Shown piece after piece: positions 12,881-23,634 of a stretch of DNA of 64,000 nt. The position numbers and the translations under genes were made by a program. Origin of the DNA: Trichuris trichiura (lineage: Eukaryota; Nematoda; Enoplea; Trichinellida; Trichuridae); assembly GCA_037903355.1 (NCBI GenBank), contig JBAJFE010000038.1, positions 248,001 through 312,000 on the forward strand, read 5' to 3'. Numbering within the stretch: the first letter of the stretch is position 1; the number at the start of each line of letters is the position of its first letter. The notes beneath the pieces are model-generated. The model did no database searches. It saw nothing but the letters and a program-made list of their open reading frames with translations, and was not told the origin of the DNA.

Positions 12881-12886
12881 ATTAAA
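12881..12886 (+). promoter_or_regulatory. Candidate polyadenylation signal ATTAAA of the serine protease gene
   Basis: ATTAAA, the commonest variant hexamer, lies 22 bases after the protease stop codon. No better AATAAA is found close by. Position is plausible for a short 3' UTR. Confidence 0.45.
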
Positions 12887-13656
12887 TTATTTGAGGCATA
12901 TACCAATGTGTATAGACACTGCAAAAAATTAATTATCACAGTACAAAAGACTGTTTTCATTCTTTACTGTATGTCAAAAGTCAAACTAAGAGAGGCACTG
13001 TAGAAGGATTCGCAGGCGGAAGGTCACTTCTGACTTACAAGGCTAATCACTACGCAAGGCATGGCAGAAATTTGATGACCCAAGCCAGCCGTGAAGCACA
13101 ACAGATTATGCCTTTCAGAAAATGAGAGCTATTTTTTCTGTTGCTTTATAAAAACGCAACCCGTGACTTGCCTCAGTAAATGCTTCATTGGGGTTCGTGG
13201 TGGCAATAATATCATCCTGATATTCCTATTAAGATTTTGCTGATATCGCACCGCATGTAAGCGCGTAAAAATCTCTGCATCCGCTGTTTCCCTTCTTTCT
13301 TTCCACAGAAGCTAGTACATAGCTCATAGCTTGCCTGAGCAGCAAAATCTGAATCCAAGCATCTCTGGGAGTGCCAATCGTGCCAAAAATTTTAAAGTTA
13401 TCCTGCTGTTGGAGCAGTTAAGATTTGTTCCATCTTTTTATGAATCAGATTGCTTATTCCGACAGCTGTAATCGCTAACATCATGCAGCGCTCCATTGCT
13501 AGAGGACGATAAGCAAGCATCGCTGTATACTCCTTTGCCAGTGGTCCTAAAGTTTGTACCTGCACATTGAATCTTCAGTAAATATCTAGGCAGTATGTGT
13601 TGGAAATACATTGACTTATACAGTACGTGTACATATCCTGCACATCACCAAAAAAC
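12887..13656. other. Intergenic stretch between protease gene and copia element
   Basis: No gene is recognised. The last five bases (13652-13656, AAAAC) are nearly repeated as AGAAC just after the copia element and may be its diverged target-site duplication. Confidence 0.4.
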
Positions 13657-13709
13657 TGTCTACTGTGTTCTGACCAATAAACGGTAAACTCTGCGTTCGA
13701 AGTTACAAC
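13657..13709 (+). repeat. 5' LTR of the copia element (about 53 bp)
   Basis: Begins TGTCTACTG and contains a CAATAAACGG stretch with a polyadenylation hexamer, as LTRs do. It ends at TTACAAC directly before the primer-binding site. The alternative end at TTACA (13707) would give classic TG...CA borders. The repeat shared with the 3' copy cannot be extended leftwards beyond the two bases AC. Confidence 0.75.
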
Positions 13710-13726
13710 GGGTTATGGGCCCAGAC
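13710..13726 (+). other. Primer-binding site of the copia element, complementary to initiator tRNA-Met anticodon arm
   Basis: The sequence GGGTTATGGGCCCAGAC immediately follows the LTR and is complementary to the anticodon stem-loop of initiator methionine tRNA (which contains GGGCCCATAACCC). Copia-type elements are known to prime from an internal fragment of this tRNA and not its 3' end. This fixes the right border of the 5' LTR. Confidence 0.8.
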
Positions 13727-13852
13727 ACCGTCGGTCTACGCTAATCTCGAACGCTCAGTAAGACACGAAGTCGACCAGCTATTACTAGCTGCAGTGTTAG
13801 CCGTAAGTATTCTTGAATATTGTTGGTCAAGGGGTAAAGCAGTCGCGACGCG

Positions 13853-14914
13853 ATGGCTACGGTTAAAATTGTTCCTCTCGGGAAGGACAATTCCGACTCC
13901 TGGAAGATGCAGGCCAAAGCATATCTTATCAAGTCGGCCTCGTGGAAATATGTTAACGCAACATTTCCAAAGCCAGAAGAAGATGGTAATGCTGTCGATG
14001 CTTGGATGGAGGGCGATGCCGCCGCGCAATCAGATCTAATCCTTATTGTCTGTCCTACGCAGTTGCAATCGCTGAGCATGTGCGAAACATCGCATGGTGT
14101 GTGGAAGAAGTTGGAATCTATCCATCTCTCAAATGGTCCTGCTCGGAAGATTCAAATGTTGAAAACTCTCCTCACCAGTAGGATAAAGGAAGATGACGAC
14201 ATTAAGGATCATCTGACGAACTTCTTTAATTGCGTTGACAAGCTAAAGGAGATGGGCACTGCCATCGATGACGACCTATTGTCCATCATGATGCTGCTCA
14301 TGTTACCCCCTAGTTACGACTCCTTTAGACAAGCGATGGAAGCTCGAGATGATCTTCCGAAGCCTGAGGCACTAAAGATTAAAATTCTGGAATCACCGGA
14401 GTCTCGGAAGTTGATAACTGAAAGATCGGATGGATCTGATGCGTTGCTTATCAAGCGGTCTCCAGCTAAAGAAAGAAATTTGGTGCGTAAAGGTCGGTAC
14501 ACTGAAGATAAGTTCGAGAGATCTAAGAAATTTGGGCCCTGCTTTGCGTGCGGAAGAGTAGGAAATAAAGCAAATCGTTGTCCCGACAGGAAGACGCGCT
14601 TTACGTCATCCGCGTCTGCACATGAAGCGAAGTCATTGCTGTTGAGTGACGACGAACGAGCAGCAAGCGTCGACTCGAACATGTTGAAAAACGCTTGGTG
14701 TGTTGGCAGTGGAAGCACGTCGCACATGTGCTCGACGCGAGAAGCATTTGAATTCCTAACAGGATCAGCAGTCAAAAGGTTGAATCTTGCTGATAAAAGC
14801 TCAACCAGCGTGCGTGCAGTCGGTCGCGTCAAAACACAGGTTAGTGACGGGCAAAATCGTATGGATCTAAACTTGGAGAAAACTCTTCTCGTTCCAAGTT
14901 TGCGTACAAATTAG
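13853..14914 (+). pseudogene. Copia Gag-protease segment, ends at an in-frame TAG
   Basis: Opens at an ATG 144 bases after the 5' LTR and runs 353 codons. The first ~230 residues have the copia Gag pattern (W-aromatic spacing, MLLMLPPSYDSF near residue 145-156). A zinc knuckle reads CFACGRVGNKANRC, with Asn where the CCHC His should be. The protease motif reads CVGSGSTSHM, with Gly replacing the catalytic Asp of the usual DSG. The TAG lies inside the conserved segment that joins protease to integrase (LRTN|ISVSK), so it is a mutation and not a natural end. The 172-residue frame antisense to it is a shadow. Confidence 0.9.
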
Positions 14915-14920
14915 ATCTCT

Positions 14921-15742
14921 GTGAGCAAAGCCACAGACAGTGGCCATACAGTTGTCTTCACGAAGAGAAATGCTTATATTCTCGATAAAATGGGAAAAAC
15001 AGTTGTCACTGCTGACCGGCGAGAAGGACTTTATTATGTCCGTCGGACGTTTGAAGAAGCCAGAGTTGTTGCTCCAACGATGACAGGATTAAAATTGCAA
15101 ATATGGCATGAAAAATTCGGTCACTTGCATGTGTCAGCACTTAAGGAAGCGCTACGCTCCATCGGAATAAAAATTCCGAGCAATGAAAGGCTAGGAGCCT
15201 GTGCCGTTTGTATTGCTGGAAAGATGACGCAAACACGGTTTCCTAGGAAGCAGGCCGCTCGAACTAAAAAGCCACTTGAAATTTTATACTCTGATGTCTG
15301 TGGGCCTATGAACACGCGATCATTAGGTGGATCGTTATACTTTGCTACATTCATCGACGATCATACGCGTTGGTGTGAAGTGCGATTTTTACGAGAAAAA
15401 AGTGACTTCCGTGAAGTTAAAGCACTTTTGGAAAGGCGCAGTGGCTGCAAACTGCTAAGCCTTCAAACTGACAACGGCGGAGAGTACTGCAACACTCAAT
15501 TGAAACAGTACGTTGCAGAAAATGGCATCACGCATAGGCTGTCTGTGCCTAGGACTCCTCAGCAAAATGGAATCGCTGAGCGCAAGAACAGAACATTGGT
15601 AGAAATGGCTCGATGCATGATGATACGTTCAAAAGTTCCAATATCATTCTGGGCAGAAGCTATTAGCACAGCCAACCACATTAGAAATAGGTCTCCTTCT
15701 CGGAGCCTAAATGGCAAGTCACCATTTGAATTGTGGTTTTGA
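14921..15742 (+). pseudogene. Copia integrase segment, ends at an in-frame TGA
   Basis: Continues the same frame after the TAG. HHCC zinc site: WHEKFGH ... CAVC. Catalytic triad DDE: SDVCGP near 15290, TDNGGEY near 15469 and QQNGIAERKNRT near 15560-15600, all intact. The TGA follows SPFELWF, where copia integrases continue into the IGYFRTFG stretch, which is indeed readable right after the stop. It is therefore a nonsense mutation. Confidence 0.92.
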
Positions 15743-15793
15743 AGAAAACCTCATATAGGTTATTTCCGGACATTTGGGATCAAGGGCTTCGCA

Positions 15794-16684
15794 TTGAACA
15801 AAAGGCCTGAAAAAGGAAAGTTTGATCCCAGAGGGATACCATGCACTTTTGTTGGATACTCTGAAGTTTCCAAGGGTTTTCGAGTTGTTTTGGATGGAGA
15901 ACGTCACGTAAGCGTTACTAGGGATTTGAAGTGTGTCAACAACTTTGGAGAAACCGAAACTGTTGGAGAATTCCTTACAGCAGAAACGTTCACAAATGGT
16001 ACCCATCATGATGACCCTCAGGACGAGGATAAGGTACGAAACGATATCGACATACCAGCGACTAGGAATGGACAAATGAGTGTGGGTCTGCCTGCCGAAC
16101 CAGTGACAGTACCTGACGAAGAAGCTCGACGAGATGCGCACGTTCGATGGCGCGGACGTCCCAGGTTAATCCGTACAGGTAAAAGGGGGAGACCGCGCAA
16201 GCAGTATCATTTTCGAGAGACTTCAACTGAATGTCCAAGTGACGAGACGAAAGAAGAGACAGTTGAAAGCATGGAGAAAAATGAAACTGTCGAACGGAGC
16301 GTCGAAGCTGCTGCCATTGCTGAAATTTCATTAGCAGAGGCAATGGAAAGTCCTGATGCCAGAGAATGGTATGATGCGATTAAAGCGGAAATTTTATCCC
16401 TTGTCGAAAATAACTCATGGTCTATCATGGAAAGACCTTCAGATCGGCAAATCGTTGGAAGCCGATTAGTTCTGTGCAACAAATTTAAGGCAGACGGGAG
16501 TTTAGAACGTCGTAAAGCTAGGCTGGTTGCCAAAGGTTACACCCAACAACATGGCACCGATTTCAAGGAGACTTTTGCTCCTGTTGTACGTCTCAATTCA
16601 ATTCGTACACTGATGGCTTTAGCTGTTGAGAAAGGTTTAACAATTCATCAACTTGAATATTGCTACTGCCTTTCTAAACGGTGA
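15794..16684 (+). pseudogene. Copia integrase C-terminus and N-terminal part of reverse transcriptase
   Basis: Encodes the integrase tail with FVGYSEVSKGFRV and a basic RGRPR-type linker, then the RT opening: EAMESPDAREWYDAIKAE, LVCNKFKADGSLERRKARL-like segment and VAKGYTQQHGTDFKETFAPV. The frame leaves the conserved reading just before AFLNGDLEEEI, which continues in the overlapping frame (from 16653), showing a one-base insertion. Confidence 0.9.
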
Positions 16685-17816
16685 CTTGGAAGAAGAAATT
16701 TTCATGCAACTACCTGATTTGCTTGAAAAGATGTTGGAGGAAATTGTACAAGAAAAGGTGCTGTCCAGTCAAATTCTAAACACGGCCCGTAAATGGTTGC
16801 AGCAATTGCGGAAACTGAAGTACCCTGTTTGCAAGTTGAGCAAAGCAATTTATGGTCTTAAACAAGCTAGTCGTCAATTGTACAAGAAGTTAGACGAGAA
16901 GTTGCGTTATTTAGGAATGAAGCCTTTAGAGTCAGACCCTTGTGTCTATTCAGTACCAGAGACAAATGGAGCTTTGAAGCTCGTTGCAATTTATGTCGAC
17001 GACACTTTTGTGCTGTCGAACGACGTCAAGTGGATAAAGGACGTTAAGACTGAACTGGCGAAGACATTTAAGGTCCGTGATCTGGGGCCCATCAGCTATG
17101 GTCTTGGAATCCAGTTCAAACAAGATGAAAGAAAAGGAACAATCTCGATGTCCCAAAGCTTGTATGTGCTGAATCTTCTGAAGCGTTTTGGAATGGAGAA
17201 CTGCAAGCCAGCCACAACAACTCCTCTAGCACCCAGCTTGAAGCTGACTAAGCCACTTACGGTTAGCAAGGAAGAGATGCTCAGGTTTCCTTACCAGGTG
17301 TTAATTGGAAGTCTAATGTACTTAGCGGTAGCTACGAGACCTGACATTGCATACGCTGTCAGTTCACTTAGCCAATTCAACACTAGCTACACTGAAGAAC
17401 ACTGGAAGGCTGCTAAGAGAATACTACGATATCTCAAAGGCACTTCAAATCTTGGACTCGTATACCGACGATCAGGAAAGCCACCAATGGGTTATGCTGA
17501 TGCAGATTGGGGCGGTTGTCCTGTTGACAGAAGGTCGTATACAGGATTCCTTTTCAAGTACGGAAATGCCGCAGTGAGTTGGGAAGCTAGAAAACAGCGT
17601 ACAGTGGCGTTAAGCAGCACTGAAGCTGAATACATGAGTTTAGCTGAGACTGTTAAAGAGGCCTTATGGATAAGGACCTTCCTTCGAGAAATTGATAAGT
17701 CAATTGTTGAAGCAATCGATGTGTACAATTACAACTTTGGTGCTCAAATGCTTGCTCGGAGTTCAGTATTCCATGCCAGGACCAAGCGTATTGACATCAA
17801 ATATCACTTTGTGTGA
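16653..17816 (+). pseudogene. Copia reverse transcriptase and RNase H segment
   Basis: Contains ATAFLNGDLEEEIFM, SKAIYGLKQASRQ, the polymerase motif IYVDD near 16993-17007, then RNase H with GYADADWGG and LSSTEAEYMSL. The catalytic Asp pair of RT and the first RNase H acidic residues remain. A TGA at 17814-17816 cuts the end of RNase H; the conserved tail PTEQMPADILTKGL is still visible in another frame at about 17855-17900. Confidence 0.92.
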
Positions 17817-17922
17817 GACTTTGTCGAGGGGATTCGTCAACCGAATGTATTTGCCCACAGAGCAAATGCCGGCGGATATCTTAACTAAAGGACTTTATTC
17901 GCCGAAGCATAGCCTCTGTGAC

Positions 17923-17975
17923 TGTCTACTGTGTTCTGATCAATAAACGGTGTACTCTGCGTTCGAAGTTACAAC
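17923..17975 (+). repeat. 3' LTR of the copia element (about 53 bp)
   Basis: Same 53 bp as the 5' copy with three base differences. It begins about 30 bp after the last recognisable RNase H/tail coding sequence, where a 3' LTR is expected, but the preceding bases are not a clear polypurine tract. The sequence upstream of this copy does not match that upstream of the 5' copy, which limits the LTR to about 53 bp unless one copy is truncated. Confidence 0.7.
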
Positions 17976-18194
17976 AGAACGTGCGTGCATCCTTGCGCAG
18001 CTGTCGATCACTTACGACGCCAGCATGTTTTCACTTTATGTTTGTTCGCGTTTTACCGTAGAAGCGAAGCTTTGTTCTCACGATAACGTGGAGCAACTTT
18101 ACTTCGACCTTTTGCTTTGCCAGCGTAGTCCATTGGAGTGGAAGTTACCGGTACAGCTCTTGTTGCTTTACGATTTTCATCTTCAAAATTGAAA

Positions 18195-18423
18195 ATGCAA
18201 CCTGTATTACCACTGCCGGACGAGATCACTCGTACGATTGAAGTGTACGCATTGAACAGACGGATTGGCAAGCCGAACGGTCGAGTCGAAAATACCCCCA
18301 AGCGCGCGTATCCATTTTTGAACCCGAAAAATGATTTCAACGTTGCCGCGAATGGATTTGGCGCAAGAAAACCTTTTTCATTTCCAAACTTTACTCCAAT
18401 AGGAATTCCTCCAATTCGCTCAG
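18195..18423 (+). CDS. Possible first coding exon of an unrecognised gene
   Basis: An ATG in good context (GAAAATG) opens a 76-codon frame rich in Pro, Asn, Phe and Arg (for example PFLNPKNDFNV, FPNFTPIGIPP) and ending at a consensus-like donor CAG|GTAGGT. The frame stays open to 18599, but everything right of about 18430 is antisense to a mariner relic, so that part is not meaningful. No acceptor or second exon was found and no family is recognised. It could equally be non-coding. Confidence 0.2.
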
Positions 18424-18429
18424 GTAGGT

Positions 18430-19260
18430 ATTTTTTCGCTCAGAGTAATTCAGAACGTCTGGTTCCAGCTAATTTTGTTCCACGTAAAATGATCCTCGAA
18501 GATGCAACTTTAGTTTTTGAAATGGATAATACTCGCTGGGCATCAAGTCCAGGCTTTTGTGTGGGTAGTTTACTGATGCGAATCACCATTCATGTGTAGC
18601 AGCAGATGCAACTCTTGACTTGTGAACCGGTGCCTTGTCCTGAAGAAGCAAACTTCCATGACTGAACCTCCCGTGACATTTTCCTTGATTGCCTCCCAAA
18701 GTTTGAAAAGGAAAAAGCGCATTACTGGCCAGTGGTAGTAGTGTTCTCTTTCAACTGATACGTTAGAAGGATTGCCCGTGTTTCCAAAAAACTAACGCCC
18801 AGACGTTCCCAGCTTGAATTTTTTTACAAGACCTGACTGGCCTGGAACATAGGTTTTTCGGCTCTGTCTTGTTCCTGGGATCCAGGAATGTGATGATGAA
18901 TCTGCAACTCATTACCATTCAACATGCGCAGCAAACAGTTTTTCTCTAATTCTTGGAAGAGCAGTAAAATTCCTTCTGACTAGTCAACCTGAACTTCCTT
19001 CTGATCGGCGAAGCAATTTGAATTCTCAGCGTACCGTAAACTTTGCTACTCCCAAATTGTTGGCTAAAGTCCTTTCGACTGTACCATACGTAAGCTTTGC
19101 TTCTCGCATGATTTCTACTTTTACGACCGTTCTGTTCTGCAGAATAATCTTTTCAACAAAGGCAATATTTTTTTCTGGGATAACTAGGTCTGGACATCCT
19201 GACACCTCTACTTCATTTTTGGATTTTCTCCTTCGGCAGCATTTCTCGATCTAAAATTTC
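18430..19260 (-). pseudogene. Mariner transposase relic (lineage A)
   Basis: Minus-strand translation, jumping between frames, recovers in mariner order: PEKNIAFVEKIILQNRTV and REAKLTYGTVERTLANNLG (second helix-turn-helix, near 19.05-19.2 kb), VHKSRVASAATHEW (second Asp region) and SLDLMPSEYYPFQKLKLHLRG (third catalytic region, near 18.5 kb). Many stops and frameshifts. It explains the long plus-strand open frame over 18424-18599 as a shadow. Confidence 0.85.
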
Positions 19261-20385
19261 ACTCTTACATAGTTTAGTGCTTCCCCTTGTAAATATTTTA
19301 TCTCCTTCGGTGAGTTTCTTTGTTTCAGTTCATTTACGGAATTCGATGACGACTTTTCGTTAAAAAGGTTACTGCCATTCTTTCCGAAACTGAGTTGAAA
19401 TAAAATGCTTCCGTTCATTAATGCGCCAATGAGATTGCGAAATTTCTCGCGTTCACGAGAGACAGCGAGCTTGGAGACCATGTCGACGTTTCCTACCTGT
19501 AACCGCGAAGCGATGTCTTGAAACATCCAAAATATTCCTGTGTGAATAACGTGCCGTTGCCATTTCATAGTTAACCTTAGAATCAAGTGGACTTGAAGCT
19601 CTGAGATATTCCATCAGTGTCAGCATCCGATTCACACCCTATGATGAGCACAAGGTTGAAAAGGCTGGTCTGATGTTGATATTTGGGCCAGAATTCCTAA
19701 ATTAACCTGGCTCAGACAGCCGGCTACCCGTAAAAAAATTTTCATGAGTAGCAAATGCAAAGATAAAGAGAATTTGCCGAGTTTAAATTTCAGGTGATGA
19801 TAGAAACAGGTTAGTCTTGAAATCTATGCTCTTCATTTTTGACTTTTCGGCAGTAAAACTGTTTTCAAAGTTAACAATTTCACAACAGTATTATCAGCGT
19901 TGTAGTATGCATCAGAGTACAGATTAACAAAAATTTCAATTATTTTTGCGCTGAACGTGCATTCTTGAGACGCTTGCCATTCGTATTATCCGCGTTGATC
20001 TCTTAGATGTATAAGCAGTGTATGCAGAGCTTTGGTGGAACCTTTTGGAAAAAAGTGCCAAGCGACAGCGAAAGCTTTCGAAAACCTTTTGGCCCTGCTG
20101 CCAGCGATATCAAAGAAGAAGAGAAGACTGGAAAGTGTTTGTCCTTGTTTGATGTAAGTTTCGATGTGTTAATACTAGTTCCCAACAGGTTATATCCTGA
20201 ACTGAATTCAGGGAATCCACTGCGCAGCATGCTGTCCAACGAATTGCTTTCATTTAAGGACCACTGACAGCAAAGCTCTGACACCTACTCAGTAAGGTCT
20301 TTTGACGGACGAACTGTGCTTCTTTATTTTCCATCATTCAGCAAGGCTTTCTTTTGCTTAACTGTGCACGTATGAGTCCACGTAT
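19261..20385. other. Unrecognised stretch between mariner and Penelope-like relics
   Basis: Minus-strand open frames of 111 and 60 codons at 19251-19635 have no recognisable motifs. The region may contain further decayed Penelope-like or mariner sequence, since it lies between two such relics, but I cannot support any boundary. Confidence 0.3.
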
Positions 20386-20640
20386 TCAGCTACTGCAATT
20401 TTCTCGTTAACCTTTTTGTCGAGCCATTCAGGCTTAATTTCAACAGTCCTTCCAGTGTTTCCGAAAATCTGGCTCTATTTAATATGTTTTGTGCATTCAT
20501 GTATTTGTTTATCCGGACGAAGTGTTCATTCAACCTATCTTGTAAGGAACAGCCTATTTCGCCAATATAAATGACGCGTGATTTGCAAACTAACTGGTAC
20601 ACCCAACCGTTGCTATCTTTTTGTTAGATTCCACTTATTG
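20345..20640 (-). pseudogene. Penelope-like element GIY-YIG endonuclease relic
   Basis: The minus strand encodes GWVYQLVCKSRVIYIGEIG followed by CSLQDRLNEHF, matching the GIY-YIG nuclease that ends Penelope-like polyproteins (vY.l.C....YIGeTg.sL..Rl.eH). After a frame change the tail KPEWLDKKVNEKIAVAEYV follows, the family's AVAEH-type C-terminal segment. The catalytic Tyr and Arg positions are visible. The reverse transcriptase domain was not found, so this is a 5'-truncated, frameshifted relic. Confidence 0.8.
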
Positions 20641-21028
20641 TTTCATAAGAAGGAATGGAAGCCAGAAAATGAGGAAAATAACTTTTAAAATGCAACGTTT
20701 TGCCGCTCCTTCTGGTTTGCTCCCTTAAATCTTTACCGTGAGGAACGACCAGTATGCGGAAAAAAGGTGAGGAGACTGACGTGAGTTCTCATAAAAATGC
20801 ATTGATAAGAGCAGTAAGTTTCAAAAATAGAGAACAAAACTGAGCACCTCAGTTTATTCATTTCCGTTCTGCCAATTTTTAATTCACTTCTTGATATGCT
20901 GTTACTGATATTTATCACGGCATATATGATCACATTTCTGACTAACACGACTTAAAGCACAACTGCTAGAAAAATGAAGCAATGGAATGGCAAAAGCCAA
21001 AAGGCTCACTGCAAGAAACGATGGAGTT

Positions 21029-21084
21029 ACCAAAATTAGCGCAATCATTACAGCTGCTGCTGTAATGATTGCGCTAATTTTGGT
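21029..21084. repeat. Perfect 26-bp-arm hairpin with a 4-nt loop
   Basis: Arm 21029-21054 and arm 21059-21084 are exact reverse complements around TGCT. No target-site duplication or related copy was noticed, and no coding frame runs through it. It could be the core of a foldback element, a small RNA precursor, or a recent palindromic rearrangement. Confidence 0.95.
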
Positions 21085-23082
21085 GCTTGCACATCAGCAC
21101 TTCAGTTGAACAGTTAGAATTTTCAAAACATATTTAAAGCTGAGGACGATAAAAGACTCTTCCAGAGATTAGATTTGTTTCTTCTCATAATAAAGTTTTC
21201 TAAAGCTGCTCTCTCATGTGCCCACTACTTAGGCTGCTATCTGTTGGAAAAAGATTGGATGTTGTCGGCCAGCATACAAAGCAGACGTGAAGCAGGAATA
21301 CCTTAATATTAACGGCAGCGCAGCAGAGCCAGCAATCGCTTCAAACGAGGCACATAGAGCGAAATTAGGCAGAATAGAAATGAGAAGTGCTCTTATCGCG
21401 ACGCGCGATATGTCAATTACTGTGGCGCTGTAAGAAATGGCCTAGGCATAGCCTTTCGACCCTTCGTTCCATGCACTATTTCCGTGAACTCGTGTGCTCG
21501 GCGGCAGTTCTCCGTCGTTTACTAAGCTGTACATATTTCATGAATCAACTTTAAAAAACAATTTTAACAGATTCGCCACAAGCTGTGTTCCAAAGCAGAA
21601 GTTAATCTAAAATTAACAAATTTCCATGTTTCTGTAATTGGACTTGCTGGAAAATAATTTCTGCGACAATTACATTGTTTGCTTAGCGCGATATGTTCAA
21701 TTCCATTTACGGAAAAATCGTTAGATGAATCTGAAAACTGAAGTGTCACCAAGGAGCAATTTACTTGCTTTGAGCTAGCCAAAGAGAAGAGATTACCAAC
21801 TTGACCGAACTAAGACAGGTTCTTAGGCAGGAAATGGCTTTGATGCTTTGTGGAAAGCTAATTACGTCTCTCATTGTCAAGCTGCATGTTGAAAATTAGA
21901 TTGATTTGCCATAGTTGAAACATTACTTTTCTCGTTCAAGCTGAACTAGTGAAAGATTTTGTCAACCAATAATTAATGGGACCAAAATTGGCACACTCAA
22001 TTGGACTTATTCGTCTGCTCAACATCTTGGCAGTCCTTTTGATATTGTTGCTTAAATTATAGAATTGGATTGCATACACCACAATTTTGATGTTTTTAAT
22101 GAGTAAATAGCTTATAAATAATTTACAGCAACTGGTACACATTCAATAATTAAGTTCACAACCCTGACTGAGGCTTAAATAAATCAGTTTCCTATGACGT
22201 TGCTCATGTAAGTTCGTTAACGATGACGAGTGTTTTTGAAACTTCGATGAAATTACATCCTTTTATTATGCTTGAATTAAAGAGGCGGGAATCTATCATA
22301 GCCAAGAATATTATGGTATGACCCTTCTGTATAGTTCACCTTCAACGTCAAACTCAAATAAACTATAATTTGAAGGTAGTTTACCCCGCTACTAAAAAGT
22401 GAAAGGGCTCAGAGCTTTAATAACAGACCAGTTCCTTTTCCAACGCGAGAAAGTGTAGAAGAACGTTTACACGTCCGTTTTATAAAAGACGGCGTCTGCC
22501 GGTTTATCCTTCTGTTTGCTGACGTTGAACCGACAGTGTCAAGATTACAACAACCAGTCTGACGAACGCGGTTCGTCTGAAGTTCAATAATTGATCCACC
22601 ATTGTACCAATACAAGCAATGGTTCCTTCTTGTGAGCAGGACTTCTTTAATTTTTCAGCGCGTAAAAAGCTTAGATATCTGGTGTTTGACTTAATGAGCG
22701 TAATAGAACCCCTAGCTTTTGGATAGTTGGACAATTTATTAACTTTTGTTAGAATATGACTGTGCTAATATATTACTGGAGGCAAACTGAGTATATGACT
22801 GATGTTTAATGAAACCTCTCAGAACTGAATGGTGCACTAGACGAAACCAAATCAATTTAGAAAGCTTATACCGTTTTGCGTGTTTTTCTTTTGCCTGCTT
22901 TCAATAATGAATTTAACAATCCAATGCTCCAAAATTTTGCTGTTCTGGTTACCTATCCACTATGCAATAAGAGCTATGTTCAAGTCCTTTCCAAAAAGCT
23001 TCTTAGTGTCAGTGAGGCATATTCTTTTTATGGTAACATAAGCCGCACTGCCACATAGAGCCAGTACTGTTAGATTTAATGT
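21085..23082. other. Intergenic, no recognised gene
   Basis: AT-rich sequence. Short open frames on both strands carry no motif I recognise. Confidence 0.4.
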
Positions 23083-23173
23083 AACTCAAAATGTGCTTTT
23101 TTCTTTTTTCTTCGTACGGGGTTTTGTTTTGTTTCACACATCCAGCATTCACGGTAATGACCCCGTTCTTAAA

Positions 23174-23227
23174 AAGCTTTATTAAAAAACAGAGCTTTCG
23201 GGCATAACCGCTGCCCGTCATCAGTGG
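23174..23227 (-). ncRNA. Candidate hammerhead ribozyme core (Penelope-like type)
   Basis: On the minus strand the order is CTGATGA (23224-23218), a stem-loop with GGGC/GCCC arms, and GAAA (23199-23196), followed by a short AGCT...AGCT helix that would be stem III. This is the conserved hammerhead core, reported from Penelope-like elements. One extra C lies between CTGATGA and stem II, and helix I pairing is weak, so this copy may be inactive. Confidence 0.55.
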
Positions 23228-23634
23228 TTATAAAAATAAAACCGAGTTCGCCACCAGGTTGGTCAGCTAATCAGCAAGTACTCCCTCCTAGCCAACCTGG
23301 GCAGAGGTAACATCGGTCGGGTCCAACCGAGGACCGCGTTGACGTTTTCCTCCAGCCCTAGTCAGCTGAGCAGGAGCGCAAGCGTTATTGCCGACCGCCC
23401 TGTGTGGCGACAAACGAATAATAACGACGGTGAGGTCTCTTTTGTGTACCCAGCCACTTCCGCTGGTTTAAAGTGACTGGGATTTTAAACTTCTTCCTTG
23501 ATGTTGACCAACTTCTTTTCTTCCCGATGTTATCCCAAGACCTCCACTTTTCTCCGCCGTTGAGTCTTGAAGGGCCCGTGTCGCCCTTTTTGTAATCTTC
23601 TTTTTTCTTTTTTCTTCGTACGGGGTTTTGTTTT

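Larger units (their letters stand above)
13657..17975 (+). mobile_element. Ty1/copia LTR retrotransposon, structurally near complete but inactivated
   Basis: Between two 53-bp direct repeats lies a gag-pol region in copia order: Gag with a zinc knuckle, protease, integrase, reverse transcriptase, RNase H. Reading is broken by a TAG at 14912-14914, a TGA at 15740-15742, a one-base insertion near 16655-16660 just before the conserved AFLNG motif, a TGA at 17814-17816 and a further frame change in the next 25 bases. Integrase-before-RT order places it in copia, not gypsy. The direct repeats differ at three positions, and flanking 5-mers AAAAC/AGAAC may be a target-site duplication. No restored frame is offered. 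Confidence 0.93.

Noticed and set aside
14314..14832. 172-codon minus-strand frame
   Set aside because: Shadow of copia gag; the plus strand has the recognisable domains.
18424..18599. Right half of a 153-codon plus-strand frame
   Set aside because: Antisense to the mariner C-terminal domain, which explains the open frame.
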